This document shows, piece after piece, positions 1 to 5,056 of a stretch of 7,047 nt of DNA (position 1 is its first letter; each line of letters begins with the position of its first letter). A program made the position numbers and the translations under genes. Below the pieces are notes generated by a model that saw nothing but the letters and a program-made list of their open reading frames with translations, had not been told where the DNA came from and did no database searches. This DNA comes from Moorella sp. UBA4076 (lineage in GTDB: Bacteria > Bacillota > DSM-521 > Neomoorellales > Neomoorellaceae), in the NCBI GenBank assembly GCA_002383405.1, contig DFYS01000077.1, forward strand, positions 1 through 7,047, given 5' to 3'.

Positions 1-884
1 TCCATATTGCCCAGGGCGGAAGAGATTACGCCGGCCAGGTACTCGCGAAAAGGGCCGGCAAGGTCCGGCCGCGCCAGGGCGAACTCTACCGTGGCCTGGA
101 GGAACCCCAGCTTATCGCCGATGTCGTAGCGTTTCCCCTGGAAATGGTAGGCATAGACCCGTTGCTGGCGGGCGAGCAGGCGCAGGGCGTCGGTCAGCTG
201 GATCTCACCGCCGGCTCCCGGTTGGACCGCCGCCAGGAGGGGAAGGATCTCCGGTACCAGGATGTAGCGGCCGATGACGGCCAGGTTGGAGGGGGCCTCG
301 TCAGGCCGGGGTTTTTCTATCAGATCTTTGACCTCAATAAGGCGTCCGTTGATTGCCAGGGGTTCGATGACACCATAACGATTGACTTCCTGCCGCGGCA
401 CTTCCTGGACGGCGATTACCGGAGCTTGCACTTCATTGTAGACAGCCAGCATCTGCTCCAGGCAGGAAGGGTAGTTAACGATGATATCATCCCCCAGGAG
501 GACGGCGAAGGGCTCCTGGCCGATAAATTTACGGGCGCAGTAGACAGCGTGGCCCAGCCCCAGCTGTTCCTTCTGCCGGATATAGTGGATGTCGGCCAGC
601 TCAGCCACGCCTTCCACCAGAGCCAGCAGGTCTTCTTTATCCTTTTCCCGCAGCAGGCTCTCCAGCTCCAGGGAGCGGTCAAAGTGATCCTCGATGGCGC
701 GTTTGTTTTTACCGGTGATAATGAGGATATCCTCGACACCGGCATTAATCGCTTCTTCGACGATAAACTGGATGGCCGGCTTGTCAACGATGGGCAGCAT
801 TTCCTTGGGCTGCGCCTTGGTAGCCGGCAGGAAGCGGGTGCCCCAGCCGGCTGCGGGAATGATGGCCTTCTGAACAGGGGCCAA
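1..884 (-). CDS. galU: UTP--glucose-1-phosphate uridylyltransferase (3' end cut by window edge)
   Basis: Cytosolic enzyme making UDP-glucose from UTP and glucose-1-phosphate. Read from 884, the protein starts MAPVQKAIIPAAGWGTRFLP and continues ATKAQPKEMLPIVDKP, the signature nucleotide-binding N-terminus of GalU/GtaB (residues 6-36). QKEQLGLGHAV lies at about 104-114 and the metal-binding GDD at 131-133. 294 codons are open to the left edge, close to the family's usual 290-300, so only the last few residues are missing. The start is TTG at 884-882, chosen because GAGGTG (897-892) lies 7 nt upstream and the conserved N-terminus begins right there. Residue 14 is Trp where Leu or Tyr is common in AAG-x-GTRF. 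It follows otsB by 90 bp on the same strand with no convincing terminator between, so it probably belongs to the trehalose operon and supplies OtsA's donor; it would also serve cell-surface glycan synthesis. Confidence 0.95.
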   Translation of the reverse strand, partial: MAPVQKAIIPAAGWGTRFLPATKAQPKEMLPIVDKPAIQFIVEEAINAGVEDILIITGKNKRAIEDHFDRSLELESLLREKDKEDLLALVEGVAELADIHYIRQKEQLGLGHAVYCARKFIGQEPFAVLLGDDIIVNYPSCLEQMLAVYNEVQAPVIAVQEVPRQEVNRYGVIEPLAINGRLIEVKDLIEKPRPDEAPSNLAVIGRYILVPEILPLLAAVQPGAGGEIQLTDALRLLARQQRVYAYHFQGKRYDIGDKLGFLQATVEFALARPDLAGPFREYLAGVISSALGNM

Positions 885-974
885 AAATAATCACCTCGTT
901 CTTATGATGCTTATTTTTATGTCGCCTTCCTGTCAATATTACCGGTTTAACTTTGCCGGGGAATTAAGAACAGG

Positions 975-1751
975 TTAGGCAGGGGTTAATTCGCGGTCGT
1001 CTTTAATTAAAAGCTCCAAAAATTGATTAACTGCTGCCGCGGAATCAAGATAATAGCGGGTCCGCCCGCGAAACCGGGAGCCGACGCCAACGGCCAGGCC
1101 CCCGGCCGGCAGGGCGGCAAAGGCATCCTCATCGGTACGGTCATCCCCCAGATATAAGGGTAAAGCCTGCGGCCAGAGGCGGGTAAAATAGGTTACCGCC
1201 AGGCCTTTATTGATACCCCGGCGGCGGATTTCCAGAATTTTATGGCCGGGAAGGAGTTCCAGGCCGCATGGCAGGAATGGTTGCAGGTCGCAGCGGAATT
1301 GCCTCAGGGCGGCAGCGGCGGCGGCCGGTTCGGCCAGCCGGTAGTGCAGGGCCACACCCTCACCTTTATTTTCGACAAGAAAGCCCGGCGTACCTGCTGC
1401 TGTCTTCCGGGCCAGGTGGAAAATTTTTGGCCAGGGAATATCCCCTGAGGGCTCGGGAATAAGGTTGACAACAACTCCATCCGGACCGGCAACCTGGGAG
1501 CCATGCAGGCCGGCCCAAAAAAGCCCCGGCACCGGCAACAGCCGGCGCAGGTCGGTGACCGGCCGGCCGCTGATTATCGCCAGATGTAAGCCCGGCCGGC
1601 GCAGCAGTTGCCGTAATAGATTAAGGAGTCCTTCCCCGGGAAGGGCCAGTTCCGGCCGGGGCGCCAGGGGAACCAGGGTACCATCGTAGTCACTCATTAA
1701 CAGGAGTTCGCGGTGGCCGCGGATTTCAGCTGCCAGTTGAGCCGGAGACAC
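975..1751 (-). CDS. otsB: trehalose-6-phosphate phosphatase
   Basis: Hydrolyses trehalose-6-phosphate to trehalose and phosphate, the second step of the OtsA-OtsB pathway, in the cytosol. The 258-aa protein is a HAD-superfamily phosphatase of normal length for OtsB. Motif I is DYDGTL (21-26; D21 nucleophile, D23 acid/base), motif II SGR (61-63), and the cap contains GLHGSQ (81-86) and ENKGEGVALHYR (127-138). The motif III lysine is K182 in RGINKG, and motif IV is GDDRTDEDAF (202-211; Mg-binding acidic residues). The start is GTG at 1751-1749 with AAGGAG about 9 nt upstream, inside the 3' end of otsA. The 26-bp overlap suggests translational coupling, giving the two enzymes together. GLHGSQ has Gln where many members have Glu; this is a minor variation. 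It stops with TAA at 977-975. Confidence 0.95.
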   Translation of the reverse strand: MSPAQLAAEIRGHRELLLMSDYDGTLVPLAPRPELALPGEGLLNLLRQLLRRPGLHLAIISGRPVTDLRRLLPVPGLFWAGLHGSQVAGPDGVVVNLIPEPSGDIPWPKIFHLARKTAAGTPGFLVENKGEGVALHYRLAEPAAAAAALRQFRCDLQPFLPCGLELLPGHKILEIRRRGINKGLAVTYFTRLWPQALPLYLGDDRTDEDAFAALPAGGLAVGVGSRFRGRTRYYLDSAAAVNQFLELLIKDDRELTPA

Positions 1752-3183
1752 CGTTTGCTTCTCCTTCCCGGGCGATCATCGCCTGATGGAAACAGGTCAG
1801 CCACCAGTGAATATCAAAGCGGCGTACCTTCTCCTGCAGCAGGCGGACCCGTTTTTCCTGTTCGGCCCGGCCCATGTTCAAGGCGGTATTTAAAACCATG
1901 GCCATGCCTTCAATATCATAAGGGTTAACCAGGACGGCACCCTTCAGTTCCTGGGCGGCGCCGGCAAAGCGGCTTAACACCAGGACACCGCTCCTGTCGG
2001 TACGGGAAGCCACGTACTCTTTGGCCACCAGGTTCAGCCCGTCCCGCAAAGGCGTAACCAGCATCACGTCGGCTGCCAGGTAATAGGACACCAGTTCCTG
2101 CCGGGGCAGGCCGCGCCAGAAGTAATGGACAGGCCGGTAGCCCCCTTCGCTGAAACGGCCGTTAATACGGCCCACGGCGGCCTCCACTTCTTCCTTTAAA
2201 CGGCGATAGGCCGGTACGACCGTGCGGCTGGGTACGGCTATCTGCACCAGGGCCGCCCGGCCGCGCCATTCAGGTGCTTCTTCGAGCAGGCGTTCCCATG
2301 CCAGGAGCCTTTCCAGGATACCCTTGGTATAATCAAGGCGTTCAACGCTTAAGGCCAGGCGTTCAACACCAATCTGTTCCCGCAGCTGTTGCGCCTGGGC
2401 CCTGGTGGCAGGAGCGGCGGCCTGGCGCTGGAAGGCTTGATAATCGATACCCATCGGCCAGGCGCCGACATGGATGCGGCGTTGCTGCCAGAAGATCGTA
2501 TTACGTTCAAAGTCTACCCTGGCGCCCAGCAGGGTGGCGACGGCGTTTAGGAAATTGTCGACATAGGACTGCAAGTGAAAGCCCAAAACATCGGCACCCA
2601 GAAGGCCACGCAGGATATGAGTTGCCCAGGGCAGGGTCGAGAGAAGATCGTGGTTGGGAAAGGGGATATGCCAGAAAAAAAACTGTTTCAATTGCGGCTT
2701 GCAGTGGCGGATTTGGTTGGGTACCAGGGCCAGATGGTAGTCGTTAACCCAGATAGTATCCTCTTCCCTGGCCTCCATGAGCGTCGCTTCGGCAAATTTA
2801 GCGTTTACTTTGGTATAGCTCGACCATTCTTCGGCGTCATAATGACACTTTTCTAAGAAATAATGACACAGCGGCCACAGGGCACCGTTGGTAAAGCCGT
2901 GGTAATAGAGTTTTATCTCACTGGCTGTAAGCGGGACCTCCAGGAAAGTATAAGCCGGTTCATCCAGGGGCACTGATAAGCGGAGCCCGGGGGACTTGTC
3001 CTGCAGCGCCTCGCGGCCGCCCCAGGCGACCCAAACCCCACCTTTTTCTTTCAAGAAGGGTTCTACTGCCGAGACCAGACCGCTGATGGCTGGTACAGGT
3101 TGGATGCCGCCATTATTGGCTTGCAGATTGTAGGAACCCCGGTTGGATACCATGATAATTCTTGGCGTCTGTTTTTTGGCCAT
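1726..3183 (-). CDS. otsA: trehalose-6-phosphate synthase (GT20 family)
   Basis: Transfers glucose from a nucleotide sugar, normally UDP-glucose, to glucose-6-phosphate, giving trehalose-6-phosphate. The 485-aa protein is a complete single-domain GT20 enzyme of GT-B fold. Landmarks are VSNRG (12-16), LWP (102-104), VNDYHL (146-151), FFWHIPFP (169-176), SVERLDYTKGI (279-289, with R282 and K287 matching the donor-phosphate Arg/Lys of E. coli OtsA) and PLRDGLNLVAKEYV (378-391, with D381 and E389). The N-terminal donor loop is atypical: the region aligning with the usual GGL reads ISGLVSAVEP (33-42), with a separate NNGG just before it. This leaves some doubt about the exact donor or acceptor, and a related GT20 activity such as glucosylglycerol-phosphate synthase cannot be excluded. 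The adjacent otsB and galU favour trehalose. The ATG at 3183 has AAAGGAGGT 8 nt upstream. It is the first gene after the riboswitch leader. Confidence 0.94.
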   Translation of the reverse strand: MAKKQTPRIIMVSNRGSYNLQANNGGIQPVPAISGLVSAVEPFLKEKGGVWVAWGGREALQDKSPGLRLSVPLDEPAYTFLEVPLTASEIKLYYHGFTNGALWPLCHYFLEKCHYDAEEWSSYTKVNAKFAEATLMEAREEDTIWVNDYHLALVPNQIRHCKPQLKQFFFWHIPFPNHDLLSTLPWATHILRGLLGADVLGFHLQSYVDNFLNAVATLLGARVDFERNTIFWQQRRIHVGAWPMGIDYQAFQRQAAAPATRAQAQQLREQIGVERLALSVERLDYTKGILERLLAWERLLEEAPEWRGRAALVQIAVPSRTVVPAYRRLKEEVEAAVGRINGRFSEGGYRPVHYFWRGLPRQELVSYYLAADVMLVTPLRDGLNLVAKEYVASRTDRSGVLVLSRFAGAAQELKGAVLVNPYDIEGMAMVLNTALNMGRAEQEKRVRLLQEKVRRFDIHWWLTCFHQAMIAREGEANGVSGSTGS

Positions 3184-3287
3184 TTGGCGATACCTCCTTT
3201 CAGGCTGTGCTTGTAAGTGAGATTTGCTTCACCTCTCATTTCTACTTTAATCGCTGGTGGCGGCGCACCGTTATCAGTGACTCCCCC

Positions 3288-3319
3288 ACAATAAAATATT
3301 AACCCCGGAGGACCGGGGT
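3288..3319 (-). terminator. intrinsic terminator hairpin in the otsA leader
   Basis: On the minus strand ACCCCGG (3319-3313), loop TCCT and CCGGGGT (3308-3302) form a perfect 7-bp, GC-rich stem. It is followed by a U-rich but interrupted tail, UUAAUAUUUUAUU. It lies about 100 nt before the otsA start and downstream of the riboswitch aptamer, as expected for transcription attenuation. The imperfect U tract makes efficiency uncertain. Confidence 0.65.
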
Positions 3320-3370
3320 ATAGAAATAATAGAGGCAGTTTGCCAGGATGTCTCCATATATCCCCATACC
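3288..3370 (-). promoter_or_regulatory. riboswitch expression platform (terminator with possible antiterminator)
   Basis: RNA immediately 3' of the aptamer. It contains a terminator-like hairpin at its end and an upstream segment, GGGGATATA (3365-3357 on the minus strand), that can pair with TAUACCCC (3322-3315) with one bulged A. The latter includes most of the 5' arm of the terminator. Forming this pair would prevent the terminator, giving a plausible ON/OFF switch. A small hairpin GGCA-AAC-UGCC also lies here (about 3344-3334). The structures are read by eye; the choice between them is inference. Known c-di-AMP switches usually turn expression off when ligand is bound. Confidence 0.6.
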
Positions 3371-3525
3371 ACGCTTACGAAGTTAGCTGACGGGTTTGGG
3401 CTGCAATGGTTAGCCCTACCCTGCAAGCGGCGCTCCCCGGATACTTCTTGGCAAACGCACCTGCTGCAGGGATTCACCCCGGGAAAATGGGTCCCCCGTT
3501 TACGGCCCGGGCCGTAATTCAGCGT
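3371..3525 (-). ncRNA. c-di-AMP riboswitch aptamer (ydaO-yuaA type)
   Basis: Structured leader RNA expected to bind cyclic di-AMP and control the downstream otsA-otsB-galU genes. Closing stem P1 pairs ACGCU (3525-3521) with AGCGU (3375-3371), followed by the family's GAAU. Other conserved stretches are GGGGGACCCAUUUU (about 3497-3484), GGGGUGAAUCC (3480-3470), GGUAGGG (3420-3414), ACCCGUCAGCUAAC (3395-3382) and UUCGUAAGCGU (3381-3371). A hairpin GGGCU/AGCCC lies at about 3416-3398. The order and wording of these blocks match the ydaO motif as I remember it from B. subtilis and Thermoanaerobacter. A variable arm closed by CUGCA/UGCAG (3469-3421) is enlarged to about 49 nt. A promoter ends about 18 nt upstream and a terminator lies downstream, on the same strand. 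Confidence 0.93.
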
Positions 3526-3550
3526 TTCAGGATATATTTAATGTAACATC

Positions 3551-3579
3551 ATTATATCATACTGGTAACAAGATGCAAA
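3551..3579 (-). promoter_or_regulatory. sigma-A type promoter of the riboswitch-otsA-otsB-galU unit
   Basis: On the minus strand TTTGCA (3579-3574, 4 of 6 against TTGACA) is followed by a 17-bp spacer and a perfect TATAAT (3556-3551). Transcription would begin near 3544, about 18 nt before the first stem of the aptamer, which is exactly where the leader RNA should start. A 9-bp palindrome, ATGTAACAT (3541-3549), sits at the expected start site. Confidence 0.75.
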
Positions 3580-3620
3580 GATGATCCAGTTATTGTTTCA
3601 GGTAAAATATACCGTTACAT

Positions 3621-3649
3621 ACGACCCGGCGGTCGTTTCCTTAATTTTT
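3621..3649 (+). other. GC-rich hairpin followed by T-rich tract, upstream of the lysA promoter
   Basis: ACGACC (3621-3626) and GGTCGT (3631-3636) form a perfect 6-bp stem with a CGGC loop, followed rightward by TTTCCTTAATTTTTC. This resembles a short rightward terminator, but no rightward gene precedes it and it lies upstream of the likely lysA start of transcription. It may insulate lysA from stray transcription through the otsA leader, or be a binding site at DNA level. Function unproven. Confidence 0.35.
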
Positions 3650-3650
3650 C

Positions 3651-3679
3651 TAGACATAAGGGAAAGCCTCGGTTAAAAT
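3651..3679 (+). promoter_or_regulatory. sigma-A type promoter of lysA
   Basis: TAGACA (3651-3656, 5 of 6 to consensus) and TAAAAT (3674-3679, 5 of 6) are separated by 17 bp. Transcription would begin near 3686. This places the in-frame ATG at 3678 inside the -10 element, and supports the TTG at 3711 as the true start of lysA with a leader of only about 25 nt. Confidence 0.65.
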
Positions 3680-3710
3680 GAGAGTATATTGGGCGAAAGG
3701 AGCAACCGTT

Positions 3711-5033
3711 TTGCACTTACAGGGTACCATGCAGGTAGATGCTGGCGGTCGACTTACTATCGGCGGCTGCGATGTGGTGGAACTGGCACGGGAATTCGGG
3801 ACACCCCTTTATATATTTGATGAAGAATGCATCCGTGCCAACTGTCGGGAGTTTTACCGCGCCTTTGGCGTCAAAGAAGGCCGCGGCAAGGTCATTTATG
3901 CCGGCAAGGCTTTTCTGACCACCGCCATGGGCCGCATTATCGCCAGTGAAGGCCTGGGACTGGACGTAGTATCAGGGGGAGAGCTGTATACCGCCCTGAC
4001 GGCCGGCTTTCCGGCAGACGCCATCTACTTCCACGGCAATAATAAAAGCTATACCGAGCTCTGCCAGGCCCTGGAGGCAGGGACAGGCAGGTTTGTCGTC
4101 GATAATTTCGCCGAACTGGAGCTTTTAAGCCGCCTGGCGGGGGAACGGGGCCAGGTGGCGCGGGTGATGCTACGGGTGACGCCGGGCATTGAAGCCCATA
4201 CCCACGATTATATCCGTACCGGCCAGATTGATTCCAAGTTCGGCTTTACCCTTCCCAACGGCCAGGCGCTGGCGGCCGCTCAAAGGGTGCAGGAATTACC
4301 CGGCCTGGAATTCAAGGGCCTGCACTGCCATATTGGTTCCCAGATCTTTGAGTTGGAGCCCTATGAAGAGGCGGTGGACGTTATGCTGGAACTGGCGGCG
4401 TCCATCAAGGCCGCGACTGGATTAACCACTGCCGAGCTGGACCTCGGCGGCGGTTTTGGCATCTACTATACCGACGCCGACCATCCCCTGCCGGTCAGTG
4501 CCTATGCGGAAACGATCTTTGCCAGGGTCAAAGAGAAGACGCAGGTCTTGAACCTGTCCCCGCCCCTGGTGCTGGTGGAACCCGGCCGGGCGATTGTCGG
4601 GCCGGCGGGCAGCACCGCCTACACTGTCGGGAGTATTAAGGAGATTCCCGACGTCCGCAAGTATGTAGCTGTCGATGGTGGTATGGCCGATAATATCCGC
4701 CCGGCCCTTTACGGCGCTCAATATGAGGCCCTCCTGGCTGCCAGGGCTCATCTCCCGGCCGTCGAGACAGTTGCTGTAACCGGCAAGTGCTGCGAGTCCG
4801 GTGATATGCTGATATGGGAAGCGGCTCTGCCGCGGGTGGAAGCCGGGGATATCCTGGTCATCTCCTGTACCGGCGCCTATGGCTATACCATGGCCAGTAA
4901 TTATAACCGCCTCGGCCGGCCGGCTGCCGTCCTGGTCCGGGACGGCAGCGCCGATTTGATTTTAAAACGGGAAGACTACAGCGATTTAATTCGTAATGAC
5001 GTTCTCCCGGCACGGCTGACCTGCCCCCGGTAA
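3711..5033 (+). CDS. lysA: diaminopimelate decarboxylase
   Basis: PLP-dependent enzyme that decarboxylates meso-diaminopimelate to L-lysine, the last step of lysine synthesis, in the cytosol. It is a fold-III alanine-racemase-type barrel followed by a C-terminal beta domain. Counting from TTG 3711 (440 aa), the PLP lysine is K66 in YAGKAF, HGNNKS is at 108-113, HCHIGSQ at about 205-211, the phosphate-binding GGGFG at 246-250, and EPGR at 290-293. The catalytic Cys is in CCESGD (about 360-365) and the PLP-contacting Tyr in GAYGY (388-392). Length is normal. The reading frame is open from ATG 3678, but that codon lies in the -10 box and lacks a well-placed ribosome site. TTG 3711 has AAAGGAG (3696-3702) 8 nt upstream. 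It leads a rightward cluster with cca 23 bp downstream and is divergent from the otsA unit. I saw no lysine riboswitch in front of it. Confidence 0.95.
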   Translation: MHLQGTMQVDAGGRLTIGGCDVVELAREFGTPLYIFDEECIRANCREFYRAFGVKEGRGKVIYAGKAFLTTAMGRIIASEGLGLDVVSGGELYTALTAGFPADAIYFHGNNKSYTELCQALEAGTGRFVVDNFAELELLSRLAGERGQVARVMLRVTPGIEAHTHDYIRTGQIDSKFGFTLPNGQALAAAQRVQELPGLEFKGLHCHIGSQIFELEPYEEAVDVMLELAASIKAATGLTTAELDLGGGFGIYYTDADHPLPVSAYAETIFARVKEKTQVLNLSPPLVLVEPGRAIVGPAGSTAYTVGSIKEIPDVRKYVAVDGGMADNIRPALYGAQYEALLAARAHLPAVETVAVTGKCCESGDMLIWEAALPRVEAGDILVISCTGAYGYTMASNYNRLGRPAAVLVRDGSADLILKREDYSDLIRNDVLPARLTCPR

Positions 5034-5038
5034 CGGGC

Positions 5039-5056
5039 GGTTTTACCGATAAAACC
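5039..5056 (+). promoter_or_regulatory. perfect hairpin abutting the cca start codon
   Basis: GGTTTTA (5039-5045), loop CCGA and TAAAACC (5050-5056) form a perfect 7-bp stem that ends on the base before the cca ATG. No Shine-Dalgarno is recognisable in the 23 bp between lysA and cca. With no T run after it, the hairpin does not look like a terminator. It could limit cca translation or help coupling to lysA translation; function is inferred only. Confidence 0.4.

Noticed and set aside
144..890. Long rightward open frame of 248 codons opposite galU
   Set aside because: It is the antisense shadow of galU; the leftward frame carries clear GalU motifs, and this frame has no recognisable domain or ribosome site.
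885..974. Separate galU promoter (perfect TTGACA at 936-931, minus strand) or an otsB terminator
   Set aside because: No acceptable -10 at 16-18 bp (best candidates match 2-3 of 6), and the CCGG-containing stretch does not form a convincing hairpin with a U run. Internal initiation remains possible but is not supported.
2274..2856. Rightward open frames inside otsA
   Set aside because: Antisense to well-conserved GT20 sequence, low-complexity Arg/Gly/Pro-rich translations, no ribosome sites.
3188..3239. Possible upstream ORF starting ATGAGAGGTGAAG just before otsA
   Set aside because: No ribosome site before its ATG, and it runs out of frame over the otsA start; not enough to call a leader peptide.
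3274..3477. Leftward 67-codon open frame in the otsA leader
   Set aside because: It lies across the riboswitch aptamer and terminator; its sequence is explained by conserved RNA structure rather than protein coding.
3593..3621. Alternative lysA promoter TTGTTT - 17 bp - TACATA
   Set aside because: The -10 matches only 3 of 6 positions; the pair at 3651-3679 matches 5 of 6 in both elements.
3600..3710. Lysine riboswitch or T-box in front of lysA
   Set aside because: The rightward leader is only about 25 nt from the likely start of transcription and shows none of the conserved L-box or T-box words; the large RNA structure nearby is on the other strand.
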